Part shown: in pieces, positions 17,501 through 25,237 of the stretch
Layout: every line of letters begins with the position of its first letter
How positions within the stretch are numbered: position 1 is the stretch's first letter
Assembly: GCA_019637615.1 (NCBI GenBank)
Contig: JAHBVJ010000004.1
Coordinates: forward strand, 265,106-329,105
Direction: 5' to 3'
DNA length: 64,000 nucleotides
Source: Anaerolineae bacterium
Lineage (GTDB): Bacteria; Chloroflexota; Anaerolineae; Aggregatilineales; UBA2796
Translations under genes and position numbers: made by a program
The notes under the pieces: generated by a model
Told to the model about the DNA's origin: nothing
Database searches by the model: none
Seen by the model: the letters and a program-made list of their open reading frames with translations, nothing else

Positions 17501-17743
17501 GCCAACAAGCCCGTCGAACTGACCCGTATCGAGTATGACCTGCTCTATCATCTTGTGATCAACAAGGGGCAGGTGCTCACGCACAAGCAGTTGCTAGAGA
17601 AGGTGTGGGGGCCAGACTACGCGGGCGAGACGCACTACTTGTGGGTGAACATCAGCCGTCTGCGCAAGAAACTGGAATCGCGCCAACCGGGGATGCAGTT
17701 CATTCACACGCAGCAAGGCATTGGTTACTACTTCGACGCGTAA
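14504..17743 (+). CDS. Receiver-GAF-GAF-PAS-kinase-receiver-winged helix fusion with degenerate catalytic residues
   Basis: A 1079-residue cytoplasmic signalling protein that joins a whole kinase to a DNA-binding response regulator. Order by eye: receiver-like domain 1-120 (Asp54 in IMLDEG); GAF 135-290; GAF 305-460; PAS 470-595 (AILKSVSEGIFFIDD); HisKA-like 600-670; HATPase-like 690-815; receiver 856-970; OmpR/PhoB winged helix 985-1079 ending IHTQQGIGYYF. Key residues are lost. The HisKA box reads ASDSLRIP, so the phospho-accepting His is Asp611. The ATPase lacks a clear DxGxG box. In the second receiver the acidic pair is E862/E864, the Thr is Ala933 and the Lys is Arg955, with only Asp906 kept. 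It probably acts as a one-component regulator sensing ligands by GAF/PAS. Confidence 0.85.
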   Translation: MTVNRISLIMLVSQDKDERISAALPEDCELHPYDDIRDAVKTLQNIRYDLIMLDEGLFKDKTMALVTELKRRYPYIPLVVITESQDGAYQEKLTQAGADDCITEKLPKKQFHFHINMLLKQHDRNQALVNLNHNLHLMASLSQLLYSTSDSYTLILQAIKFIRSAFQLYGMAFILREGEVFRMYAGGEEVVSKNKLYESIVRPEEFDPFLWTVRNKVIQIYKDITRNPNYRAIPILNRAESVAIIPLTYQYETFGAMGIYAGPGQVLTHEDVIVYERYGAQLISALQNASQHREQRFNIQSSQQLLRAWQLFAGLQAPDEIAGTLCNLLEEISHVGHAFVWFNEDARGNYAEILADTKNSYIVQNYEALRKRGMVGAVVQAFGEETQPTIIEVDSSQDGTLTQLSRMLSVRRLVVLPIVSAGDTVGGVIAGITEDVNIGQEELNQMSGLTVIAGQALERIVLTSAVTERNNRLEAILKSVSEGIFFIDDNDKVTFCSPQVTELTKIGIHKVLHQNSDLIFNELAAATNNAAATLSQLQAGRAAVVSTDYRNGDYPITELALVNQERTVTLEFVKIDGRNPRKMSWAGVLRVETPSAPQNRFQSQIINVASDSLRIPYAHLRSLINTLSEQHGHFGYRERDQLLRQIEDSVERFGGLWSNFLDIQSLESGDLQLQRDSANLYELMLRIVNNRQVNKYQRQIKLEVSPTLPPLKIDEFRIEQALTDVILFAVDSGGGRGDIHIKVDGVDQEVVISIASDASTIATDQYERIFDPYYLHEGRTMRGLYTARELVRRHGGHTWADGTQGMTIKVALPTAASGSKPLEPKGPPTPPVDTAILLSEPPSLRAPNRAPSRSLTTIMLIEGESALTRTLNNKLLEQKFDVLPYRYGDEALEDLNSVRLDLVVIDVTVEDINGLELCKRIRQRSEVPIILLADKASDSDRVQGLNAGADDYLTRPISEDEIMARLQVIFKRKDLPDRLSEPLVVGELYIDFARRQVFIANKPVELTRIEYDLLYHLVINKGQVLTHKQLLEKVWGPDYAGETHYLWVNISRLRKKLESRQPGMQFIHTQQGIGYYFDA

Positions 17744-17744
17744 A

Positions 17745-17897
17745 AAGTGCTGAGTCCTTAGTGCTGAGTCAAGACAAGTTCGTCATCCGACTCAGCACTC
17801 GGTACTTAGCACTTGAGCATTTCATGTTCAACCGAATTTCTCTGAGCAATACGATCACGTATTGACTCAGCACTTGGCACTCCGCATTTAGCACTAG
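17745..17897. repeat. Word-repeat region built from AGTGCTGAGTC
   Basis: The intergenic space between the kinase fusion and the next gene holds AGTGCTGAGTC twice forward (17746-17756, 17760-17770). Inverse copies follow: GACTCAGCACT at 17789-17799, the variant TACTTAGCACTT at 17803-17814, GACTCAGCACTT at 17864-17875 and TTTAGCACTAG further on. The first pair and the next two inverse copies form a 26-nt imperfect hairpin arm. TACTTAGCACTT recurs exactly at 61238-61249. It reads as a dispersed non-coding repeat. Confidence 0.7.
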
Positions 17898-17916
17898 TTT
17901 AGAGGAGAGAGTTTCC

Positions 17917-18783
17917 ATGCAACGGATAGCATTGCTTGGACTTGGCATCATGGGGTCGGGGATCGGCGCTAATTTACTGAAGAACGGCTTTCCGCTCACC
18001 GTCTACAACCGCACGCCGGAGAAAGCGAAGGCGCTCGTGGAGCAAGGCGCGACACTGGCCTCGACGCCCCGTGAAGCCGCGCAAAACGCCGATGTGGTGA
18101 TCAGCGTGGTAGGCGATGACGTAGCCTCACGCAGTGTGTGGATGGGCGATGATGGCGCGTTGGCGGGGGCAGCGCAGGGCACAATCCTGATCGAATGCAG
18201 CACGCTCTCGCCGGACTGGGTGCGCGATCTTGCCGAATCCGCCACCGCGCAAGGCTGTCCATTCCTTGACGCGCCGATGACAGGCAGCCGCGAGGCCGCC
18301 GCTAATGCGCAACTCGTTCTGATCATTGGTGGCGAGGCAGACGCGCTCGAAAAAGTCCGTCCGGCGTTGGAAGCCATTAGTCAGACCATCGTCCACATGG
18401 GGGGGACGGGCACGGGCGCGACATGGAAACTGATCAACAACATGATGACGGCGGTACACATCGCGGCACTGGCGGAAGGCTTGACGTTGGCGGAAAAAGC
18501 TGGCCTGAACATGCAGCAGGTGGCAAAGCTGATCCCGACCAGCGCGACGAGCAGCCCCAGCGTCAAAGGGAAAATGCCGCGTATGCTCGAACACCGCTAC
18601 GGCGACACCGATTTTTCGCTGCGCTGGATGCAAAAGGATGTCAATTACGCGCTGGAATTGGGCGAAACGTTCGATGTCCCGCTGAAAACCGTCAACGGGG
18701 CGTGGGCGATCTTCCAAGCGGCGCGTGAACAGGGCTTGCTGGATGTCGATTTCGCGGCAGTGATCGAAGCCCTGCGCAAATAA
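17917..18783 (+). CDS. NAD(P)-dependent oxidoreductase, 3-hydroxyisobutyrate dehydrogenase family
   Basis: A 288-residue beta-hydroxyacid dehydrogenase (HIBADH/GLYR type). The N-terminal Rossmann motif is LLGLGIMGSGI (residues 6-16) with YNRT after beta-2, which favours NADP as cofactor. The substrate motif is DAPMTGSREAA (near residue 118), and the catalytic Lys is in GATWKLINNMM near residue 170. Substrate could be 3-hydroxyisobutyrate, tartronate semialdehyde, succinic semialdehyde or an imine. AGAGGAGAGAG upstream gives a strong ribosome binding site. It is a single gene separated from its neighbours by the repeat region and a hairpin. Confidence 0.88.
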   Translation: MQRIALLGLGIMGSGIGANLLKNGFPLTVYNRTPEKAKALVEQGATLASTPREAAQNADVVISVVGDDVASRSVWMGDDGALAGAAQGTILIECSTLSPDWVRDLAESATAQGCPFLDAPMTGSREAAANAQLVLIIGGEADALEKVRPALEAISQTIVHMGGTGTGATWKLINNMMTAVHIAALAEGLTLAEKAGLNMQQVAKLIPTSATSSPSVKGKMPRMLEHRYGDTDFSLRWMQKDVNYALELGETFDVPLKTVNGAWAIFQAAREQGLLDVDFAAVIEALRK

Positions 18784-18793
18784 CTACACCTCG

Positions 18794-18814
18794 CTGATCT
18801 CGTAGCGGGATCAG
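18794..18814. terminator. Hairpin between convergent genes
   Basis: CTGATCTCG, loop TAG, CGGGATCAG: a 9-bp stem with one G-T pair, just after the dehydrogenase stop and running into the 3' end of the convergent HIT gene. No T-run. Confidence 0.5.
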
Positions 18815-19263
18815 GAAACCAAGTTGCGTCGAATCCGTTCAGCGAGGTCGTTCATGGCGACTTCGCCAACCCGCGCATCATCGGGGACGCCTAACTGCTG
18901 GAAGATGCGCGGCCCTCTAAACTCGTCGGCTTGGTCGGGCATACGCGGGATGATGTGAAAATGCACATGCGGATGCCCTTCCGCCTCTGCGAACTGCACG
19001 ACATACGTTTTCGCACAGCCAACCTCGTTTTTGAGGATGATCGATACCTGCCGGATCAGCTTGCCTAACTCGATGGCTTCCGCTTCGGTCATTTCATCGA
19101 CAGCGGCGATATGGCGGCGGCTCACCAGCACCAACCAGCCGAGCAGCGACGTATTGAAACTGTGGACAACATCCCAATAGGCGGTGCGGTGGATGCTGTC
19201 CCATAACGGCGCATTGCCCGCGTCACGTCGGGCGATAAGTTCACAGGTTACGCACTCGGTCAC
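18811..19263 (-). CDS. HIT-family nucleotide hydrolase/transferase
   Basis: A 150-residue histidine-triad protein. The motif HVHFHII (His99, His101, His103) follows EGHP as in the family; the middle catalytic His attacks the alpha-phosphate of nucleotide substrates. A CxxC at the N-terminus (CVTC) could bind zinc, as in some HIT proteins. The order of secondary elements (LGWLVLVSRRH, then GCAKTYVVQFAEA) is that of HIT hydrolases acting on AMP-lysine, Ap4A or similar. Upstream lies the ChrB-domain gene on the same strand, 69 bp away. Confidence 0.87.
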   Translation of the reverse strand: MTECVTCELIARRDAGNAPLWDSIHRTAYWDVVHSFNTSLLGWLVLVSRRHIAAVDEMTEAEAIELGKLIRQVSIILKNEVGCAKTYVVQFAEAEGHPHVHFHIIPRMPDQADEFRGPRIFQQLGVPDDARVGEVAMNDLAERIRRNLVS

Positions 19264-19332
19264 TGGTCAATGTCCTCTACAATGGGCTGCGCAACACCTA
19301 TTACACGCCTTCACGCGGTTTTTCTCGGCAGT

Positions 19333-19794
19333 TTACTTGAACAACCCGTCTGCCTTGCCCTGCGTGATGCTGTGGATGCAGTAGCCGTACAATGCATCGT
19401 AGACGATCCACTCGGCACGGTTGAGTTCGTTGTCGTCTTTATAGCCAAGATGTCGGAATCCTTCGGCTACCGCTTTTAAGCCCGCGCCTTCCGGTTGCGA
19501 CCACAAACTATTATCGGTGTCCGCACCATTGACGATCTTGCCGAGCAGCACCAAGGCGGGGTCTTCGGTGAGGTAATATTTCTTGAGAATTGCCTCAAAC
19601 GAGCATTCGTTACCGTGATGCCCTAGCTCGACGTTGGGCACATCAAACGGAGTCGCACCCAGCCGTTCCGCTTCTGCCATCACCTGATCAGCAGGGACGA
19701 AGATAAATTCCGCGTTCTTATCGATAAAATTTCTGATCAGCCAAGGGCAAGCCACCCGATCAACTTTGACATGTTCCCGCGTAATCCATTTCAT
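19333..19794 (-). CDS. ChrB-domain protein (chromate resistance protein family)
   Basis: A 153-residue stand-alone version of the C-terminal domain of ChrB. The start MKWITREHVKVDRVACPWLI, then FIDKNAEFIFVPADQV, FDVPNVELGHHG and KIVNGADTD are the typical landmarks. Full-length ChrB regulates chromate resistance genes and is found beside the exporter ChrA; no chrA is present here, so a role in chromate response is not supported by context. Cys and His in ACPWLI and LGHHGNEC could bind metal or an oxyanion. It is 20 bp downstream of the membrane protein gene on the same strand. Confidence 0.78.
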   Translation of the reverse strand: MKWITREHVKVDRVACPWLIRNFIDKNAEFIFVPADQVMAEAERLGATPFDVPNVELGHHGNECSFEAILKKYYLTEDPALVLLGKIVNGADTDNSLWSQPEGAGLKAVAEGFRHLGYKDDNELNRAEWIVYDALYGYCIHSITQGKADGLFK

Positions 19795-19814
19795 TGTTCA
19801 CCCTCCATGTTCCG

Positions 19815-21401
19815 TCAGTGGATGGTTTTGATCGTCAGGATGTCATGTTCGCCCAGATTGCCCTCACGGATGCCGATCCCGACGCGCAAGGTCAGCGTGT
19901 CGGTGGCGAGTTCACCGGGCAGCGGCAGCAGATGATAGGTGGTCGTTTCGCCGCTCTGCCAGTATTCCGGCGCGAATTTGTCGAAGGCGTTAGCGACGAC
20001 ATTCCCTTGCGCATCTACCAGCATCACGCGCATCTGCATCTCGAAGGATGGCTTGTAGGCCAGCGTCCACGTTAACCGCACGCGCACCAGATCGCTCGGC
20101 TTCACTTCGTCCGCGATGCCAGCATCGGTGAGGACGAGATCGCGGCGCTGCGGGATCGTGCCGTTGAACACGACTTCGACAGGATGCGGATCGAGCGGCG
20201 TGAAATTCACCACGCGCTGATATACATCATAGCCATCGCCAAACACCTTAGCGTAGGTGGTGGGGAAGTTGCCCCACGCCACTTGCTGCGGTTCGCCCGT
20301 GATCACCACCACATCCGGCGCGTAACGGATGAAAAACGTCGGATCGCTGAGTGAACGATGGCTAGAAATTGGTTCGAGCGTGCTGCTCAGGTCGATGAGA
20401 GGCCGATTAAGCGTATAGCCCTGTATGCCGAGATTCCCCGTCGCGATGGTCGTTTGTGGCGTGGTGTTATCCGCCAACCAAGCGATTGTTGGTGCTGGTG
20501 ACGCTCCCAACAAATCGGTATACGCCACTAGCGTGACCACCGCTACATCCAGCACCAGCACTGCCATCCCAATACTGTGCGTCAGCCGTCGCAGCGAAAC
20601 AAACGCCAGCAAGCCGGGCACGATGATCAACGTTGGCAACCGCATCGTCAGCGCCGAGATCGCCAGCAAGATCACACTCCATACCAGCAAAATCGCGTTC
20701 AACGGCTGGTCGCGGAGTGCGGATTTGTCGCCTAGCAGATAAATCGCCGCCGCGAGGATGAGAAGTGCAAACATCGTAGGCGTGTCTAGCGGGATGAGCG
20801 CCCACCATCCGTTGGCGATTGTCATCACGTAGATGAACACCGCGCTGATTCCCGCCGTCGGGATCACGTATTGCCAGATATGCTGTGGCACGGTTTGCCA
20901 TGCCCAGACTGCCACCAGCAGAGCGAGGATGATCGCCGCCGGATGCGCAGTGATCGCCAGACTCATCAGGATGCCCGCGATTTGCCAGCGTCCCTGCTTG
21001 GCGTAAAACACGCTTGCCAGCGCGAAGGCCAGCATCACACATTCTGGCAGCGACCGCACGGTACTCGCCGCCAGCAAAAATACGGCTCCCGTCCAAATAT
21101 TATCGGTGATCCGCACGAGGAAGTAGGCCGCGCTCAAGCCTGCCAGCAAGCCCAACACTGCCATCGCGATGTCAGGCTTGCTGATGATGCTCAGGACGAT
21201 GGTGAGCAGCGTCGGCGTGAGGGGATAGGTGGCAGCTTGTGGATCAATGGTCGGGAAAACCGCCCCATGCCCGATGATCATCTCGCGGGAGGCGCTCAAG
21301 GTGAGCGTATTCGCGTCTGGCACGCTGTTGGTTTGCGCTACCCAGAGCGCTACAGCCGCCGCCACCATGATCAGCGCGAGAACTCGCTGCCACAATTTCA
21401 T
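19815..21401 (-). CDS. Polytopic membrane protein, glycosyltransferase-like, unknown function
   Basis: A 528-residue protein with an N-terminal signal anchor and about ten membrane helices up to residue ~290. A soluble, beta-rich C-terminal domain follows (about residues 300-528). The helix pattern and loops (SREMIIGHG, a short periplasmic loop, AITAHPAAI) recall GT-C type membrane glycosyltransferases such as GT39/ArnT relatives, but I see no clear DE or DD catalytic motif in the first loop. The C-terminal half has segments like VRVRLTWTLAYKPSFEMQMRV, a possible carbohydrate- or surface-binding beta sandwich. It is not clearly recognised. It is followed by the ChrB gene and preceded by the PHP gene, all on the same strand. 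Confidence 0.55.
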   Translation of the reverse strand: MKLWQRVLALIMVAAAVALWVAQTNSVPDANTLTLSASREMIIGHGAVFPTIDPQAATYPLTPTLLTIVLSIISKPDIAMAVLGLLAGLSAAYFLVRITDNIWTGAVFLLAASTVRSLPECVMLAFALASVFYAKQGRWQIAGILMSLAITAHPAAIILALLVAVWAWQTVPQHIWQYVIPTAGISAVFIYVMTIANGWWALIPLDTPTMFALLILAAAIYLLGDKSALRDQPLNAILLVWSVILLAISALTMRLPTLIIVPGLLAFVSLRRLTHSIGMAVLVLDVAVVTLVAYTDLLGASPAPTIAWLADNTTPQTTIATGNLGIQGYTLNRPLIDLSSTLEPISSHRSLSDPTFFIRYAPDVVVITGEPQQVAWGNFPTTYAKVFGDGYDVYQRVVNFTPLDPHPVEVVFNGTIPQRRDLVLTDAGIADEVKPSDLVRVRLTWTLAYKPSFEMQMRVMLVDAQGNVVANAFDKFAPEYWQSGETTTYHLLPLPGELATDTLTLRVGIGIREGNLGEHDILTIKTIH

Positions 21402-21435
21402 CAGGATTGCCTTACTGGAAAGCCGATACGAAACC

Positions 21436-22263
21436 CTAGCATAACACGGTTGTCGCAGCGAAGGGAATCATGATCCGCTGACGGTTGGCGAAGGTGCCAA
21501 GCTGCGTTACGCCCGCCCGCACCAAGATCGCCTCGATCTTATCCCGCGCATAGCCGACCTCATCGGGACGGTGGCAATCCGAGCTAAACGTCATCGGGAT
21601 GCCGAGTTCGGCGGCCTTTTCCACCATCCGCGCCGTGGGGAACGGATCAATGGTCATCTTACGGTAGCCGGATGTGTTGACCTCGATCAGCGCGCCAGCC
21701 GCCGCGATTGCCGCCAATGCCTCATCTTGCACATCCGGCAGATCGGCGGGGAAGGGCTGCGGCGCGTAGGCGAGGATGGCGCTGGTATGCGCGAGGATGT
21801 CGAACAGACCAGACTGCGCCGATTTCGCGACCAGCCGATAGTATTCGCGGTACACGTCCAACGCCTTGACGCCGCTTGTCCAGCGCGAACGCTCGAATAC
21901 GTTGATCTTGGACACATGATGCACGGAGCCGATTACGTAATCGAAGGGATATTTCTCGAATACCTTCGCATACGTCTCGTCCATGTCCTCGATATAATCC
22001 GACTCGATGCCAAGCCGCACGGCGATCTGCCCCGCGTACTTGTCCTTGAGCCGTAGGACTTCTTCGACATAGCCATCCAGCTCATTTTTCGCCATCGCGA
22101 TAGTCGGCAGCGGATCGTTGCCGTCCATCCAATAGATTGGCGCGTGGTCAGAAATCCCGATTTCCGTTAAGCCCTTGTTGATGCCTGCCTTGATGTAGTC
22201 TTCGATATTGCCTTGGGCGTGCCCGCATCGGTAGTGATGCGAATGATAGTCGATCGTGATCAT
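21436..22263 (-). CDS. PHP-domain histidinol-phosphatase family protein (HisJ/HisK type)
   Basis: A 275-residue metal-dependent phosphoesterase. The start has DYHSHHYRCGHA, a version of the DxHxH motif that binds the first metals, then ISDHAP, the second metal site, LGIESDYI, GSVHHV and a late SSDCHRP. Together these are the four PHP motifs, and the length is as in HisJ/HisK. The enzyme would dephosphorylate histidinol-phosphate in histidine biosynthesis, but no other his gene is near, and related PHP proteins act on other phosphates. It is divergent from the amidohydrolase gene. Confidence 0.82.
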   Translation of the reverse strand: MITIDYHSHHYRCGHAQGNIEDYIKAGINKGLTEIGISDHAPIYWMDGNDPLPTIAMAKNELDGYVEEVLRLKDKYAGQIAVRLGIESDYIEDMDETYAKVFEKYPFDYVIGSVHHVSKINVFERSRWTSGVKALDVYREYYRLVAKSAQSGLFDILAHTSAILAYAPQPFPADLPDVQDEALAAIAAAGALIEVNTSGYRKMTIDPFPTARMVEKAAELGIPMTFSSDCHRPDEVGYARDKIEAILVRAGVTQLGTFANRQRIMIPFAATTVLC

Positions 22264-22406
22264 GCGTGGTTCCTATACGTATTGCAAGACGCTTCATTTT
22301 ACAACACATTGATGAAGAGCCGAAGATTCAAATACAACTCGAATAGACGATTTGTTATACTATGCGCCATAATTCCTACTGTGCCACCCTTGAAAGCGCA
22401 GCTTTT

Positions 22407-23762
22407 ATGCCTGACACGACTTATTTACTCACCAACGCTACGCTCGTCAATTGGAGTCCACGCCAGCTAGATACTGAGCAAGCTGTTCTAGTGCGTGGCG
22501 ACCGGATCGCGGATATTGGCGCGACGGATGCCCTCAGCGCGAAGTATCCCGACGCGGAACGCTACGATGCGAAGGGACGGCTGCTGCTCCCCGGCAACAT
22601 CTGTGCCCACACGCATTTTTACGGCGCGTTTGCGCGCGGCTTGGCGATCCCCGGCCCCGCGCCGAAGGATTTCCCCGAAATTTTGCGGCGCTTATGGTGG
22701 CCTCTAGATCGCTCATTGACGCTGGAAGATGTCCGTCACTCCGCGCTGGTGTGTCTGGTAGACGCGATCAAGCACGGCACGACCACCCTGATCGATCATC
22801 ATGCCAGCCCCAACGCCATCGATGGCAGTCTGAGCATCATCGCGGAAGCCGTCGAACAAGCCGGACTGCGTGCGGTGCTGTGCTACGAGGTCACCGACCG
22901 TGACGGCGAAGCCAAGGCCAAGGCGGGCATCGCGGAAAATATGCGCTTTATGAAGGCGTCCGAACGTCATCCAACGGTGCGCGGAACGTTCGGGATGCAC
23001 GCCAGCCTGACGCTCTCAGAAGAAACGCTCAAGGCCAGCGTGAAGGCGAATCCGACGGGTGGTTTTCATATCCACGTGGCGGAACACGAAGCGGACGAGG
23101 AAGATAGCCTTCAGCGCTACGGATTGCGCGTCATCGAGCGGCTGCACAAAGCGGGCATCCTGAACGAGCGCACCATTTTGGCGCATGGCATTCACATCGA
23201 TCCGTGGGAAATGGAAATTGTGCGCGATTCCCGCGCGTGGGTCACGCATCAACCGCGCTCCAACATGAACAATGGCGTCGGCGCGGCGGCGATTGATACC
23301 ATGCTGCGCGGTGGGATCAAGTTGTGCTTAGGCAATGATGGCTTCAGCAACAATATGTGGGCGGAATGGAAAGCTGCTTATTTGCTGCACAAAGTCGCCA
23401 AGCGTGATCCACGCGCGGCAAATGGTGATCATATCGTGAAGATGGCGGCTGAAAATAATGCTAAACTGACACAGCAATTCTTCCCGGATACGCAAGTAGG
23501 CACGTTGGCGGTTGGCGCGGCAGCCGATATGATGTTGGTGGAATATCACCCGTACACGCCGCTGGTCGGGGGTAACCTGCCATGGCACGTTATCTTTGGG
23601 TTTGAAGCATCGATGGTGCGGGCGACGATCTGCGCCGGTGAGATCCTGATGTGGGAAAACCAATTGCGCACCTTGGACGAGGCAGCTATCGCCGCCGAAG
23701 CCAAGGCACAGGTGCCTGCGGTCTGGGAAAGGTATCGCGAGTTCGCGACGTCTGTATTATAG
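22407..23762 (+). CDS. ssnA: Amidohydrolase, SsnA-like aminohydrolase
   Basis: A 451-residue metal-dependent hydrolase of the TRZ/ATZ/SsnA group. The metal-binding motif AHTHFYGAFARG is near residue 66, followed by HGTTTLIDHHASP, FHIHVAEHEADEE (metal His), ILAHGIHID and LGNDGFSNN with the metal Asp. The early sequence with LWWPLDRSL is characteristic of SsnA, an aminohydrolase linked to purine catabolism. I chose ATG 22407 since the 15 residues before it look non-coding. The npdG gene follows after 9 bp, so it may head the F420 operon, though no direct link is known. Gene symbol from resemblance. Confidence 0.75.
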   Translation: MPDTTYLLTNATLVNWSPRQLDTEQAVLVRGDRIADIGATDALSAKYPDAERYDAKGRLLLPGNICAHTHFYGAFARGLAIPGPAPKDFPEILRRLWWPLDRSLTLEDVRHSALVCLVDAIKHGTTTLIDHHASPNAIDGSLSIIAEAVEQAGLRAVLCYEVTDRDGEAKAKAGIAENMRFMKASERHPTVRGTFGMHASLTLSEETLKASVKANPTGGFHIHVAEHEADEEDSLQRYGLRVIERLHKAGILNERTILAHGIHIDPWEMEIVRDSRAWVTHQPRSNMNNGVGAAAIDTMLRGGIKLCLGNDGFSNNMWAEWKAAYLLHKVAKRDPRAANGDHIVKMAAENNAKLTQQFFPDTQVGTLAVGAAADMMLVEYHPYTPLVGGNLPWHVIFGFEASMVRATICAGEILMWENQLRTLDEAAIAAEAKAQVPAVWERYREFATSVL

Positions 23763-23771
23763 GAGTTTGTC

Positions 23772-24452
23772 GTGGTTGAACATACACTGGTGACGATTGG
23801 CATCATTGGGGGAACAGGCAAAGAAGGTTCTGGTCTCGCTGCCAGATGGGCGCGCAGCGGTTATCGAGTGATCATCGGTTCGCGGGAAGCCGCCAAAGCC
23901 GAGGCCAAAGTCGCGGAAATGAACGCGGAATTAGGCAGCGCGGTCTTGGTCGGTGCGGACAACCTGAGCGCCGTGCAGCAAGCCGATATTGTGGTGCTCA
24001 CCGTGCCCTACGACGCCCACGCCAGAACGTTGGAAGGCTTGAAAGATGCGTTGCAAGGCAAAGTGGTGGTCGATGTCACCGTGCCACTTAAACCGCCCGC
24101 CGTCCGCACAGTCAACATCCCGCCCGGACAATCGGCCTGCATGGAAGCCCAAGCCCTGCTCGGCTCCGGCGTGAAAGTGGTCGCCGCGTTTCAAAATGTG
24201 AGCAATACCCACCTGCAAGACGATGAAGAACACGTCGATTGCGATGTGCTGGTGTGCGGGGATGACGCGCAGGCCAAAGAAGACGTGATTCAGTTGGCAG
24301 TCGCCGCCGGAATGCGCGGAATCGATGCTGGCCCGCTGCAAAATGCCATCGCCATCGAGTCGCTCACGCCAGTCATTCTGTACATCAACCGCAAATATAA
24401 AGTGAAGGGCGCGGGCATCGTGATCACGGGTCTCGAACAGGGGAAAGCGTGA
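23772..24452 (+). CDS. npdG: NADPH-dependent F420 reductase
   Basis: A 226-residue enzyme that reduces coenzyme F420 with NADPH (or the reverse). The N-terminal GIIGGTGKEGSGLAARWA (residues 10-27) is the characteristic dinucleotide motif, then IIGSREAAKA (the SR pair contacts the NADP 2'-phosphate), VVVDVTVPLKPP, AFQNVSNTHL and a C-terminal LTPVILYINRKYKVKGAGI, all features of the F420:NADP oxidoreductase family. GTG start with AGGAG at 23761-23765. Its stop overlaps the cofE start (GTGA), so the two are translationally coupled. It is the first enzyme of the F420 block. Confidence 0.93.
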   Translation: MVEHTLVTIGIIGGTGKEGSGLAARWARSGYRVIIGSREAAKAEAKVAEMNAELGSAVLVGADNLSAVQQADIVVLTVPYDAHARTLEGLKDALQGKVVVDVTVPLKPPAVRTVNIPPGQSACMEAQALLGSGVKVVAAFQNVSNTHLQDDEEHVDCDVLVCGDDAQAKEDVIQLAVAAGMRGIDAGPLQNAIAIESLTPVILYINRKYKVKGAGIVITGLEQGKA

Positions 24453-25216
24453 TAGCGCCACACATTACGATCCAATCGCTGCCGGGGATTCCGCTCATCC
24501 AAGCGGGGGATGACCTCGCCGCCATGATTTTGGAAGCGGTCGCCCGACTCAATCTTCGCCTTCAAGATGATGACGTACTGGTCGTCACTTCCAAGATCGT
24601 CTCGAAGTCGGAAGGGCGTCGGCTCGATCTGCGCACGATCACACCTTCTGCGCGTGCTGAGGAAATCGCCCAACAGACGGGTAAAGACTCACGGTTGGTC
24701 GAAGTGCTGCTCGGAGAAGCCGCCGAAATCTCGCGGATGCGCCCCGGCTCGATCATCACACGGCATAAGCTCGGTTTCATCTCTGCCAACGCGGGCATCG
24801 ACCATTCCAACGTCGGCACGGAAGGCGATGACTGGATTTTGCTGCTGCCTGTCGATCCCGATGCGTCGGCGCGGCGGCTGCGGGAAGCGTTGTTCAAGGC
24901 GACAGGCGCGCAAGTCGGCATCGTGATCAGCGATACGCACGGACGCCCGTTCCGGCTCGGCAACATGGGCACGGCGGTTGGCGTGGCAGGTTTCGCCGCG
25001 CTGGTTGATCTGCGCGGTCAGCCGGATTTGTTCAACCGAAAATTACAGTACACCGATATTGGCTTTGCCGATGAATTAGCGGCGGCAGCGGATTTGCTCA
25101 GCGGGCAGGCCAACGAAGGCTTACCCGTCACGCTGATTCGCGGGCTGCGCTTGCCGCCGGGAGATGGCAAGGCCACCGATTTGAACCGCCCGCCGGAAAC
25201 AAGCATGTTCCGGTAA
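24449..25216 (+). CDS. cofE: Coenzyme F420-0:L-glutamate ligase
   Basis: A 255-residue GTP-dependent ligase adding glutamate residues to F420-0. The family start IQSLPGIPLIQAGDDLAAMI, then DDDVLVVTSKIVSKSEGR, GSIITRHKLGFISANAGIDHSNV and ISDTHGRPFRLGNMGTAVGVAG are all clear. In actinobacterial FbiB this ligase is fused to a nitroreductase-like domain; here the second half is a separate gene 21 bp downstream. GTG start overlaps the npdG stop. Symbol cofE is used because the protein is stand-alone, as in archaea. Confidence 0.95.
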   Translation: MIAPHITIQSLPGIPLIQAGDDLAAMILEAVARLNLRLQDDDVLVVTSKIVSKSEGRRLDLRTITPSARAEEIAQQTGKDSRLVEVLLGEAAEISRMRPGSIITRHKLGFISANAGIDHSNVGTEGDDWILLLPVDPDASARRLREALFKATGAQVGIVISDTHGRPFRLGNMGTAVGVAGFAALVDLRGQPDLFNRKLQYTDIGFADELAAAADLLSGQANEGLPVTLIRGLRLPPGDGKATDLNRPPETSMFR

Positions 25217-25237
25217 TGGGTAACAGAAATTTGACGC

